Positions 20,680 through 27,889 of a DNA stretch of 63,556 nt are shown here, piece by piece. The stretch lies in NCBI RefSeq assembly GCF_000299935.1, contig NZ_AMRL01000022.1, forward strand, positions 1 through 63,556. Reading direction: 5' to 3'. Each line of letters opens with the position of its first letter. Position 1 is the stretch's first letter. The position numbers were made by a program, and so were the translations under genes. The notes beneath the pieces were generated by a model. It made no database searches. It was not told the DNA's origin and saw only the letters and a list, made by a program, of their open reading frames with translations. This stretch comes from Oceanibaculum indicum P24 (GTDB taxonomy: Bacteria; Pseudomonadota; Alphaproteobacteria; Oceanibaculales; Oceanibaculaceae).

Positions 20680-21830
20680 AGCGCCGCCTCCGAGCCCAGC
20701 AGCGCCGTCACCTGGCTGGACAGCACGCCGCCATTGCCGTGGCAGATCGCGACATCGCACTTGTCGAGCTGGCGCTCACCGGCCTGGCCACGGATTTGCG
20801 TCACCGCCTCCAGGATCAGGAACAGCCCGTACATGCCGGGATGAACGCAGGACAGGCCGCCGCCGCTGGTGTTCACCGCCAGCGAACCGCCGGGGGCGAT
20901 GTTGCCATCCTGCACGAAGCGGCCGCCCTCACCCTTCGGACAGAAGCCGAGATCTTCCAGGAACAGCAGGGTGGTGATGGTGAAGGCGTCATAGAGCATG
21001 ACGAGATCGCAGTCGGACGGCTTCAGCCCCGCCATCTCGAAGGCACGCGGGCCGCTTTCCGCCGCCACCGTGCGCGTCAGGTCGGCCATCTGGGTGATCG
21101 AGCGGTGCGAATGCGCGCCGCCGACGCCCAGCACATAGGCCGGCTTGTGCTTCAGATCCTTCGCCCGGTCGGCGCGGACCATGACGCAGGCCGCCCCGCC
21201 ATCGGTGACAAGGCAGCAGTCACGGGTGGTCAGCGGGTCGCTGATCATGCGGGCGTTCAGCACATCCTCGCGGGTCAGCGGGCCGCGCGCGAAGGCGTTG
21301 GGGTTCTTGTTCGCCCACTGCCGCGCGGAGACGGCGATATCGGCCAGCATCTCCCGCGTGGTGCCGTATTCATGCATGTGGCGGTGCGCCGCCAGCGCAT
21401 AGGCGGTCACCGGATGGCGCGGCTTGAAGGGGGCTTCGTGCCATTGCGGCTCGCTCATCGAGACGAGACGACCGCCGGCGGTGCGCTGGTTGGAGCCGTA
21501 GCAGATCAGCACCGCGTTGCAGATGCCAGCTTCCAGCGCCAGCGCCGCCTGCAGCAGATGCATCTCGAAGGAGGAGCCGCCAATGTTGGTGCCGTCGAAG
21601 AAGGCCGGCCGGATGCCCAGATATTCCGCGACCGACAGGGTCGGGAAAGCATGCGTGCTGGTCGCCGCGCACAGCCCGTCGATATCCTTCAGTTCCAGCC
21701 CGGCATCCTTCACGGCGGCGATGGCCGCCTCGCCCAGCAGCTCGATGGCGCTGCGGCCGGGCGCCTCGCCCCAGCCGACCCCGCCGACACCGACGATGGC
21801 CGTGCGGCCACGCACATTCATGTTGCTCAT
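20676..21830 (-). CDS. Thiolase-fold protein without N-terminal Cys (lipid-transfer/aldolase type)
   Basis: Thiolase superfamily member, 384 residues, of the SCP2/lipid-transfer type. The nucleophilic Cys of thiolases is replaced: the loop reads TNIGGSSFEMHL (81-92). The second half keeps NTSGGGLSCVHPGMYG and the C-terminal CHGNGG. Members lacking the first Cys include the Ltp2-type enzymes, which cleave beta-hydroxyacyl-CoA by retro-aldol reaction with a DUF35 partner. A DUF35-like gene lies directly upstream. Claisen thiolysis is therefore doubtful. Start 21830 follows a GGGAGGTGCGGC ribosome site; a start at MNVRG three codons on is also possible. Confidence 0.88.
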   Translation of the reverse strand: MSNMNVRGRTAIVGVGGVGWGEAPGRSAIELLGEAAIAAVKDAGLELKDIDGLCAATSTHAFPTLSVAEYLGIRPAFFDGTNIGGSSFEMHLLQAALALEAGICNAVLICYGSNQRTAGGRLVSMSEPQWHEAPFKPRHPVTAYALAAHRHMHEYGTTREMLADIAVSARQWANKNPNAFARGPLTREDVLNARMISDPLTTRDCCLVTDGGAACVMVRADRAKDLKHKPAYVLGVGGAHSHRSITQMADLTRTVAAESGPRAFEMAGLKPSDCDLVMLYDAFTITTLLFLEDLGFCPKGEGGRFVQDGNIAPGGSLAVNTSGGGLSCVHPGMYGLFLILEAVTQIRGQAGERQLDKCDVAICHGNGGVLSSQVTALLGSEAAL

Positions 21831-22213
21831 GCCGCACCTCCCTTTTCCGCGAGGTCGAATACGACAACCTTCTCGCCTTCCAGCTCCGCGATACGCGCCT
21901 TCACCCGCGTGCCAATCGGGGCGGTCTCCACCCCCTCAATGCGGGTCATCAGGCGCGGCCCCTCATCGAGCTGCACCAGCGCGATGTTGAAGCTGCTGTC
22001 GCGCCCGCGGTTCACGGTGATGGAATAGATTGTGCCGAGGCCCGACGCCTCGACCCATTCCAGGTCCATCGTGCCGCTGCCGGGGGCGGCAACGCGCGGA
22101 TAGAACACATGCTCCCCGGTGGAGGTGCTGCGCTGGATCATGAAGCGGCCCTCATCCAGGAAGGCGCGGTACTGCGCTTCGGGGCCGGGGCCTTGGCTCT
22201 GTGTGGGGATCAT
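21827..22213 (-). CDS. DUF35-type OB-fold protein lacking zinc-ribbon cysteines
   Basis: First gene of the minus-strand operon, 128 residues. The C-terminal OB fold of the DUF35 family is clear (EWVEASGLGTIYSITVNRG, NIALVQLDEGPRLMTRI, IGTRVKARI). The N-terminal part (AQYRAFLDEGRFMIQRS onward) keeps the family helix, but the CxxC pairs of the rubredoxin-like zinc ribbon are absent; there is no Cys in the protein. Such proteins bind and complete the active site of thiolase-like partners; the partner gene overlaps it by four bases. Start ATG 22213 with GAGGAAACGC before it is preferred over an upstream in-frame ATG. Confidence 0.88.
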   Translation of the reverse strand: MIPTQSQGPGPEAQYRAFLDEGRFMIQRSTSTGEHVFYPRVAAPGSGTMDLEWVEASGLGTIYSITVNRGRDSSFNIALVQLDEGPRLMTRIEGVETAPIGTRVKARIAELEGEKVVVFDLAEKGGAA

Positions 22214-22493
22214 GCGTTTCCTCTGTCTCGCTTGGCGTCGCAATACACGGGACGGCGCCGGCAGCGCGGAGCGGGAAACGGCGGGATTTCAAAATTCGAA
22301 AGACATTCACATTTCTGCAAAAGAGAATGCCCGTTCCGTCATCCGCCATCTGGACGGCAAAGCCGCCAGAGGTCTGACAAAACATATTCAAATTACTGAA
22401 ATACCTTTATTTTGTCCTCCCGCATCGCGCCTGTGGCGTCTCGTTGGGAAGCCATGGTACATTCTGTATTCAGAATTGCAATCGGAGTGTTGA
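22214..22493. promoter_or_regulatory. Divergent operator region of the acyl-CoA operon and iclR gene
   Basis: 280 bases, AT-richer than the flanking genes. A perfect palindrome ATTCTG-TATT-CAGAAT stands at 22461-22476, 17 bases before the ATG of the IclR-type regulator. A second, weaker TTC-N8-GAA site is at 22387-22400, with the same 14-base spacing pattern, 75 bases away. A TTC-N7-GAA occurs at 22288-22300. These are plausible IclR-type binding sites controlling both directions. Promoter boxes cannot be assigned with confidence. Confidence 0.45.
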
Positions 22494-23291
22494 ATGGCTG
22501 ATGCAACAGAAAAGCATAAGGATGTCGGCGCGGTCGTGCATGCGCTGCGCATCCTGCAGCATCTGGCGGATGCGCCGGGCCCGCTGGGCGTCGCCGCCGT
22601 GGCGCGCGAGACCGGTATCAGCCCCAGCACCTGCTTCAGCATCCTGCGGACCATGGCGCGGGCGCGCTTCGTCAGCTTCCACGAGACCGACAAGACCTAC
22701 ACGCTGGGCCTCGCCGTGGCGGAGCTGGCGACCGGGCTGATCGGCACCAGCTATCTGGACCTGATCCGGCCGGAGATCGAGCGGCTGGCCCTGAACCACA
22801 ATATGCTGATCGCGCTGTGGCGGGTGACCGAGGACGGCCATATCGTCGTCATCGACCGGGCCTATGGCGAGCATGTGGTGCGTGTGGACATGCGGGTGGG
22901 CTCGCGCCTGCCCTTCCTGATCGGCGCGGTCGGGCGCTGCGTCGCGGCGCATCTGGACCTGCCCCCGGCGGAGCTGCGGCGCCGCTTCACCACCCTGCGC
23001 TGGCAGAACCCGCCCAGCTATGAGCAGTACGAGGCGGAGGTGGCGGAGGCCGGCAAGCGCGGCTGGACCAAGGATGTGGGCTATCTCTATCGCGGCATCA
23101 CCACGGTGGCGAGCGCGGTGGTGGACCAGGCCGGCACGCCGCGCTTCGGCATCAGCGGCATCGCCATCCAGGGCCAGCAGACGCCGGAGCAGATCGACCG
23201 GCTGGGCGAGGAGCTGCGCGATGTGGCGCGCTATCTGAGCCGTGCCTTGTTCCCGCAGCGCCAGCCGGCGCTGTCCGCTATCGCGTCCTAA
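22494..23291 (+). CDS. IclR family transcriptional regulator
   Basis: Regulator of 265 residues. The N-terminal winged helix-turn-helix covers about residues 10-70 (ALRILQHLADAPGPLGVAAVARETGISPSTCFSILRT in pieces). The C-terminal IclR effector domain follows, with MRVGSRLPFLIGAVGRCVAAH and the terminal VASAVVDQAG stretch. It is divergent from the eleven-gene acyl-CoA operon and only 280 bases away, so it probably senses a CoA-pathway substrate and controls that operon and itself. It is convergent with, and ten bases from, the nitronate monooxygenase gene. Confidence 0.95.
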   Translation: MADATEKHKDVGAVVHALRILQHLADAPGPLGVAAVARETGISPSTCFSILRTMARARFVSFHETDKTYTLGLAVAELATGLIGTSYLDLIRPEIERLALNHNMLIALWRVTEDGHIVVIDRAYGEHVVRVDMRVGSRLPFLIGAVGRCVAAHLDLPPAELRRRFTTLRWQNPPSYEQYEAEVAEAGKRGWTKDVGYLYRGITTVASAVVDQAGTPRFGISGIAIQGQQTPEQIDRLGEELRDVARYLSRALFPQRQPALSAIAS

Positions 23292-23301
23292 GAGGGGCGT
23301 C

Positions 23302-24315
23302 CTAAGCCGGCTGTAGCCCTTCCAGCCGGGCGGCGGTGGCGCGCAGGCAGGCAAGCGCATCGGCCTCCAGCCGGTCCAGGATCGCGCCCGCCGGCTCCAG
23401 CTTATCGCACCAGGCCGCCGCCGGCCCCAGCGACAGCACGCCCTTGGTCCAGTCGCCGGTCTCGTAGGCCACCTTCTGGATCGGCCCGCCGACCAGCGGC
23501 CCCAGCACCGCATAATCGCTCTGCCCGCTGGATTCCAGCCGCGCGACCTCGGCGGCCGTCTCGTTGGCGAGGCAGCGATAGGTATTCTTCAGGCTGCGCA
23601 GCACGGTCGTCGAGCAGGTCTCGTCCAGCCCGACCAGATGCTGCTTGTAGAGCGGATGCGCCCAGATCTCGTCGGCCACCAGCATGCGGCTGCCCAGCAG
23701 CACGCCATCGGCGCCCATCGCCAGGGCTGCGGCGATCTGCCGGCCCGAACCGATGCCGCCGCCGACCACCACCGGCACGTCGAGCTGCTCCAGCGCGCGG
23801 GCGGCCAGCAGCATGGCGGGGATATCGCCCATGCCGGGATGGCCCCCGCATTCCGCCCCGATCAGCGCCACCGCATCGACGCCCGCCGAGACCGCCTTGG
23901 CGGCGTGACGCACCGTCGTCGCCTTGTGCAGCACGACGCAGCCAGCCTCCTTCAGGCGCGGCAGCAGCGCCTCCGGGCTGTAGCCCGCCGTCTCGATGCA
24001 GCGCACCCCCTCCTCGACCACCACATCGACATAGGCCTTCATCTTCTCATTCTCCGCCGGCCGGGCGGAGATATAGAGGTTCACGCCGAACGGCCTGCCG
24101 CCGGTCATCTCCCGGCAGCGCCGCACGGCATCGCGGAAGGCATCGGCATCGGGGTAGGAGCGCGGGGTGATGAAGCCCATGGCACCCGCATTCACCACGC
24201 CGGCGACATATTCCGCCGTCGCCAGCCACATCAGCCCGCCGCACAGGATCGGCTTCTCGATGCCGAACAGATCGGTCAGGCGCGTCGGCAGCTTCGGCGT
24301 GGACGAGGCAGGCAT
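23302..24315 (-). CDS. Nitronate monooxygenase-like FMN protein
   Basis: TIM-barrel flavoprotein of 337 residues in the 2-nitropropane dioxygenase / nitronate monooxygenase family. The N-terminus LFGIEKPILCGGLMWLATAEYVAGVVNAGAMGF (in pieces) and the phosphate-binding VVVGGGIGSGRQIAAALAMGADGVLLGSR region are typical, as is the GAECGGHPG loop. Many members oxidise nitronates such as propionate 3-nitronate. In CoA-gene neighbourhoods relatives are often annotated only as flavin oxidoreductases, so the substrate is open. ATG 24315 with GGAGGAACC before it is chosen over an upstream ATG lying in poorly conserved sequence. Confidence 0.9.
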   Translation of the reverse strand: MPASSTPKLPTRLTDLFGIEKPILCGGLMWLATAEYVAGVVNAGAMGFITPRSYPDADAFRDAVRRCREMTGGRPFGVNLYISARPAENEKMKAYVDVVVEEGVRCIETAGYSPEALLPRLKEAGCVVLHKATTVRHAAKAVSAGVDAVALIGAECGGHPGMGDIPAMLLAARALEQLDVPVVVGGGIGSGRQIAAALAMGADGVLLGSRMLVADEIWAHPLYKQHLVGLDETCSTTVLRSLKNTYRCLANETAAEVARLESSGQSDYAVLGPLVGGPIQKVAYETGDWTKGVLSLGPAAAWCDKLEPAGAILDRLEADALACLRATAARLEGLQPA

Positions 24316-24429
24316 GGGCGGTTCCTCCGGTTCATTTTGCGCCTCAGCAAAGGCGGGCCCGGCGAGGTTGTCAACTGGCGTGCCGCACACCACCCGCCGC
24401 CCATACTCCGACTGTCACCCCATCCTCAG

Positions 24430-24534
24430 ACCGTCACCCCCGCATTTATTGCGGGGGTCCAGGGTTCAGCCTACTCAGGCCGCGCCAAAGCAAGCCGAGG
24501 TCTGGATTCCCGGGACAAGCCCGGGAATGACGGT
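24430..24534. repeat. Intergenic palindromic repeat, family 1, diverged copy B
   Basis: Begins ACCGTCACCCCCGC and ends with TTCCCGGG-ACAAG-CCCGGGAA followed by TGACGGT. The left hairpin is CCCCCGCA-TTTA-TTGCGGGGG. Ends ACCGTCA / TGACGGT are complementary. Same two-hairpin plan as the copies at 8589 and 24661 but with other stem sequences. Confidence 0.75.
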
Positions 24535-24660
24535 CAGAGAGAACCGTGAGGCCCGCATGTCACCCCCAGCGCCATTCCAAGAAACAGCACCTGCTTGTCA
24601 AAGCACCGGAACCGGCAGTAGCGTCATGGTTGAAAAAGCGGGAGCGCATATACTCGCTTT

Positions 24661-24758
24661 GTCACCCCCGGGCTTGACCCGGGGGTCCAGGGGCGGTGCT
24701 CAGCTTGTAGCGATACAGAACGCGGCCCCTGGATTGCCGGGTCAAGCCCGGCAATGAC
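24661..24758. repeat. Intergenic palindromic repeat, family 1, copy C
   Basis: Nearly identical in both hairpins to the element at 8589-8686 (CCCCCGGG-CTTGA-CCCGGGGG and TTGCCGGG-TCAAG-CCCGGCAA), with a different central spacer. Between 24316 and 24809 these two repeats take up most of the non-coding stretch; the remainder holds no gene that can be supported. Confidence 0.85.
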
Positions 24759-24809
24759 AAGGAGCGGGCGGCGAATCCGAACAAAAACAAAAGGGAGAGG
24801 ACACGCGGC

Positions 24810-25871
24810 ATGAAGGGCATCGTCTTTCTGGGCGACCGCAAGCTGGAGCTGCGCGACTTCCCCGACCCCGCGCCCGGCCCCGGCGAGGTGGTGCTGGAGA
24901 TCAAGGCCTCGGGCATGTGCGGCAGCGACCTGAAATTCTACCGCACGCCGGGCGGCGCCAGGGCGCTGGGCTTCAAAATGCAGGACGGGCCGATCATCGG
25001 CGGGCACGAGCCCTGCGGCGTGGTGGTCGCGGTCGGCCCCGGTGTCCCGGAAAAGCAGGCCCGCATCGGCATGCGCGTCATGCAGCATCATTATCGTGGC
25101 TGCGGCGTGTGCCCGCACTGCTCCACCGGCTGGATGCAGCTCTGCGTCGAGGGCGTGGCGGAGGTCTACGGCGTCACCGGCCATGGCGCACACGCGACCT
25201 ACATGAAATGCCCGGCACGCACGCTGGTGGAGCTGCCGGACGAGCTGTCCTTCGCCACGGGCGCGGCGATCTCCTGCGGCACCGGCACCGCCTGGGGCGC
25301 GCTGCAACGGCTGGGGCTGCAGGGCGACCACAGTATCGCCATCTTCGGACAGGGGCCGGTGGGCCTGTCGGCGACGCAGCTGGCCAGCGCGCTGGGGGCG
25401 CGGGTCATTGCACTGGACACCAGCCCGGAGCGCCTCGCCCGCGCGCTGGAGTTCGGCGCCGATGCGGTGCTGAACCCCGCCGAACTGCCAAACGGTGCGG
25501 GCGATGTGGTGGGTGCCATCCGCGAGCTGACGCATGGGCTGGGCGCGCATCTCTCGCTCGATGCCTCGTCTTCGCCAGCCGCCCGCGCGCAGGCGGTGAA
25601 ATGCCTGCGCACCTGGGGCAAGGCCTGTTTTGTGGGGGAGGGCGGCGAGGTGACGCTGGATGTCAGCAACGACCTGCTGCGCCGGCAGGTGACGCTGATC
25701 GGCTCCTGGACCTTCTCGACCGTCGGCCAAGCCGACTGCGCCCGCTTCATCGCCGACCGAGGGATCGACGTGGACGCGCTGTTCACCCACCGCTGGCGCC
25801 TCGACGAGGCCGAACCCGCCTACCGCCTGTTCGACAGCCAGACCACCGGCAAGGGCGTGTTTTTGATGTGA
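24810..25871 (+). CDS. Zinc-dependent alcohol dehydrogenase (MDR family)
   Basis: Medium-chain dehydrogenase of 353 residues. Catalytic zinc ligands are the Cys of GMCGSD and the His of GGHEPCGVV. The structural-zinc lobe has four cysteines in GCGVCPHCSTGWMQLC. The Rossmann motif is IFGQGPVGLSATQLA. It matches the zinc-binding alcohol / L-threonine / sorbitol dehydrogenase group; the substrate is not readable. AAAGGGAGAGGAC lies upstream of the ATG. It is the last gene before the AT-rich island and is not obviously in an operon. Confidence 0.92.
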   Translation: MKGIVFLGDRKLELRDFPDPAPGPGEVVLEIKASGMCGSDLKFYRTPGGARALGFKMQDGPIIGGHEPCGVVVAVGPGVPEKQARIGMRVMQHHYRGCGVCPHCSTGWMQLCVEGVAEVYGVTGHGAHATYMKCPARTLVELPDELSFATGAAISCGTGTAWGALQRLGLQGDHSIAIFGQGPVGLSATQLASALGARVIALDTSPERLARALEFGADAVLNPAELPNGAGDVVGAIRELTHGLGAHLSLDASSSPAARAQAVKCLRTWGKACFVGEGGEVTLDVSNDLLRRQVTLIGSWTFSTVGQADCARFIADRGIDVDALFTHRWRLDEAEPAYRLFDSQTTGKGVFLM

Positions 25872-25974
25872 GGGGGAGGAAGTTAGTCAGCTTTGACAAA
25901 AGCGGATAACTCCACTTGCGTCTCCAAAAGAGAGAATTCGCAACACATCCACACATCAATTTAAACTTGCAACT
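25872..25974. other. Left junction of the AT-rich AbiE island
   Basis: Non-coding. Base composition changes visibly from the GC-rich adh gene to AT-rich sequence within about 40 bases after the adh stop. TTGCAAC occurs twice (25967 and 25977), the second copy running into the first palindrome. No att site, tRNA end or insertion-sequence end was recognised. Confidence 0.4.
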
Positions 25975-26019
25975 TATTGCAACATATATATGTCCTTAGG
26001 ACATATATATGTTGCAATA
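25975..26019. promoter_or_regulatory. 45-bp perfect palindrome 1 upstream of abiEi
   Basis: Perfect inverted repeat with two 22-base arms around a single central T at 25997. The core is GTCCTTAGGAC, flanked by alternating AT and then TTGCAA/TTGCAA ends. A further ACTTA / TAAGT pair (25972-25976, 26023-26027) could lengthen the stem past a bulge. The arm matches the arm of palindrome 2 at 17 of 22 positions. Likely an operator for the AbiEi antitoxin, whose relatives autoregulate by binding inverted repeats. Confidence 0.7.
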
Positions 26020-26056
26020 GAGTAAGTCAATAAAAATCACAAGCCCTCCTTTCGAA

Positions 26057-26083
26057 TTGACATCATATAGCACCTCATATACG
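26057..26083 (+). promoter_or_regulatory. Candidate abiE promoter overlapped by palindrome 2
   Basis: A perfect TTGACA at 26057-26062 is followed, 15 bases later, by TATACG (26078-26083), which lies inside the left arm of palindrome 2. The spacing is short by one or two bases, so the -10 assignment is tentative. If right, a protein bound to the palindrome would block RNA polymerase. Confidence 0.4.
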
Positions 26084-26110
26084 TCCTAAGGACGTATATG
26101 AGGTGCTATA
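26066..26110. promoter_or_regulatory. 45-bp perfect palindrome 2 at the abiEi start
   Basis: Perfect inverted repeat, 22-base arms around a central A at 26088; core GTCCTAAGGAC, the reverse complement of the core of palindrome 1. Its right arm holds the GAGGT that serves as ribosome site (26100-26104) for the ATG at 26113 and ends two bases before that ATG. Its left arm overlaps the candidate -10 box. Centres of the two palindromes are 91 bases apart. Confidence 0.75.
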
Positions 26111-26112
26111 GC

Positions 26113-26994
26113 ATGATATTCAGTGATGCCCTTGAAGCAGCGCTTATAGCGTCAGACGCGCCGGCAATTACCGACTATGAGTTTTATCAACTAGGTGCAA
26201 AGTTATTCGCAGCGGCCAGTTGGGAAGGCTCCCCCTTGTCACGCCTGCCCTCTAGTTGGGACCATACCCGAATGCGGAATGCCCAACGCCGCCTCCGAAA
26301 GCGCCAAGTCATTGCCCCTGACGCTGATTTTCTTATGGGGATGTGGCGCGTCGTTCAATCCAGCCGCTCGGGATCAGCTGAGGAAATTGCCTCAATTGCC
26401 GACCCCTTCTGTTACGTCTCGTATCTTTCCGCAATGGAGCGTTATGGACTCACTGATCGTAGTCCCGAGGCTCTACACCTTTCGACGCCTTCGCGACCAA
26501 TCTGGAACAAAATGCGCGACGAACGAATTATTACCGATGGGATGGACAAACTGCACGCTAGCGCTCCCAGTCTCGTGCGCTTCGGCTTTAAAGATAAAGT
26601 GCGGCGACGGCCAGTTATTATCCATGAGACCCGACACCCCGCAACTCCGACAGCCATAAGTGGTGAGCGAACGAGAATAACCGATATTGGGCGCACCTTC
26701 GCAGACATGCTCGATAAGCCAGCGCTGTGCGGCGGTATGCGCCATGTACTCGATATCTGGGAAAATCACGCGCTTAGTTGGACCGACGCAATCATTATGG
26801 GAATCAACAGTCTCAACAGCAAAATTGCAAAGGTACGCGCAGGCTATATCTTCACCGAACGACTGGGTTTTGAGGACGCGCGAATCGCTGCTTGGGAAAC
26901 TTACGCGCAGCGCGGCGGATCACGTAAGCTAGATCCCGACAGTAATTATGTGTCAGTTTTTTCGGAACGCTGGATGATTTCGATAAATGCTTGA
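26113..26994 (+). CDS. abiEi: AbiEi-type antitoxin / autorepressor
   Basis: Antitoxin of a type IV toxin-antitoxin (abortive-infection AbiE) pair, 293 residues. An N-terminal winged-helix region (about 1-75, with TRMRNAQRRLRKRQVI) is followed by the family's central segment (DPFCYVSYLSAMERYGLTDR) and the C-terminal segment TRITDIGRTFADMLDKPALCGGMRHV. Relatives repress their own promoter through the winged helix, while the C-terminal domain counteracts the toxin. ATG 26113 is preferred, with GAGG eight to ten bases upstream; an in-frame ATG at 26098 lies inside the palindrome. Codon use is AT-richer than in neighbouring genes, a sign of horizontal origin. The gene overlaps abiEii by eight bases. 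Confidence 0.88.
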   Translation: MIFSDALEAALIASDAPAITDYEFYQLGAKLFAAASWEGSPLSRLPSSWDHTRMRNAQRRLRKRQVIAPDADFLMGMWRVVQSSRSGSAEEIASIADPFCYVSYLSAMERYGLTDRSPEALHLSTPSRPIWNKMRDERIITDGMDKLHASAPSLVRFGFKDKVRRRPVIIHETRHPATPTAISGERTRITDIGRTFADMLDKPALCGGMRHVLDIWENHALSWTDAIIMGINSLNSKIAKVRAGYIFTERLGFEDARIAAWETYAQRGGSRKLDPDSNYVSVFSERWMISINA

Positions 26995-27889
26995 GGACTT
27001 ATTCCCCGAAGGACCCGCAGATATTGTCGAGGTTGATATTCGCGCTTGGGTCGAAGCCGCGCGCGCAAACCCTTCATTGTACCGCAATCGTCAAGTCACC
27101 GAGGTCGTACTGGCGACGATTGGCCTATCACCTAGTCTAGCCAAAACCCTTGTCCTAAAAGGTGGCGCACTAATGGCGCTTGCGTTCAGAAGCGATCGTG
27201 TTACAGGCGATGTCGATTTCAGCGCCTCGGTCGGTCCCGACGACTTCGACAAATTACTTGTCGATGAACTCAACGCTCAACTACCGAAAGTCGCAATTCA
27301 ACTCGGGTACATTGATCTTATATGCCGAGTCCAGAAAGTGGAAAAGCGGCCACGCCCGCAAAATTTTGAAAACATGAAATTTCCCGCCCTGCTAGTCCGA
27401 ATTGGATCAGCTATTCGTGGGACAAATGAGCAAACACGGCTCACGGCTGGTCAAGCGACACGAGTCGTAGATATTGAAATTAGCTTTCACGATCAAGTCT
27501 ATCACTTTCAAGAGCTTAATTTGACCAACGCTGGCGTCGCTGTGCGTGCCTTTACCATCCATGAGATCATCGCCGAGAAACTGCGGGCTCTTCTTCAGCA
27601 ACCCATACGCAACCGATATCGCCGTCAGGATGTTTATGACATAGCATTTCTTCTCGACGAACATCCATTAAAGAAAGCTGATTTGGCGCTGATTCATAAG
27701 ACATTGCTCGAAAAATGCGCCACGCGTGGGATTATACCCACCGCACAATCTCTAGCTGATCCAGAAGTGCGACAGCGCGCTGAGGCCGATTGGAACACCC
27801 TAAAATTAGAATTATCCGAACTTCCTTCATTTGACGCGCGATATGCTAGCATTGAGGCATTTTATGGGAAATTTCCTTGGGCATCATAA
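26987..27889 (+). CDS. abiEii: AbiEii-type nucleotidyltransferase toxin
   Basis: Toxin of the AbiE pair, 300 residues, of the nucleotidyltransferase AbiEii/AbiGii family. Motifs in order: LKGGALMALAF (KGG at 58-60), the metal-binding GDVDFS (Asp75, Asp77), a third acidic strand VDIEISF (162-166), HEIIAEKLRALL (193-198 region) and RRQDVYDIAFLL (212 onward). All expected catalytic residues are present, so it should be active. Relatives add nucleotides to tRNA or another RNA and stop growth, which blocks phage. It overlaps abiEi by eight bases. No terminator is visible behind it. Confidence 0.9.
   Translation: MLEDLFPEGPADIVEVDIRAWVEAARANPSLYRNRQVTEVVLATIGLSPSLAKTLVLKGGALMALAFRSDRVTGDVDFSASVGPDDFDKLLVDELNAQLPKVAIQLGYIDLICRVQKVEKRPRPQNFENMKFPALLVRIGSAIRGTNEQTRLTAGQATRVVDIEISFHDQVYHFQELNLTNAGVAVRAFTIHEIIAEKLRALLQQPIRNRYRRQDVYDIAFLLDEHPLKKADLALIHKTLLEKCATRGIIPTAQSLADPEVRQRAEADWNTLKLELSELPSFDARYASIEAFYGKFPWAS

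Noticed and set aside
18580-20844. Open frame of 754 codons on the plus strand opposite the acyl-CoA synthetase gene
   Set aside because: Antisense shadow; the minus strand carries every motif of the synthetase.
25975-26110. The two palindromes as insertion-sequence ends or a CRISPR-like array
   Set aside because: There is no transposase, no target duplication and only two units, each a perfect self-palindrome rather than repeats with spacers.
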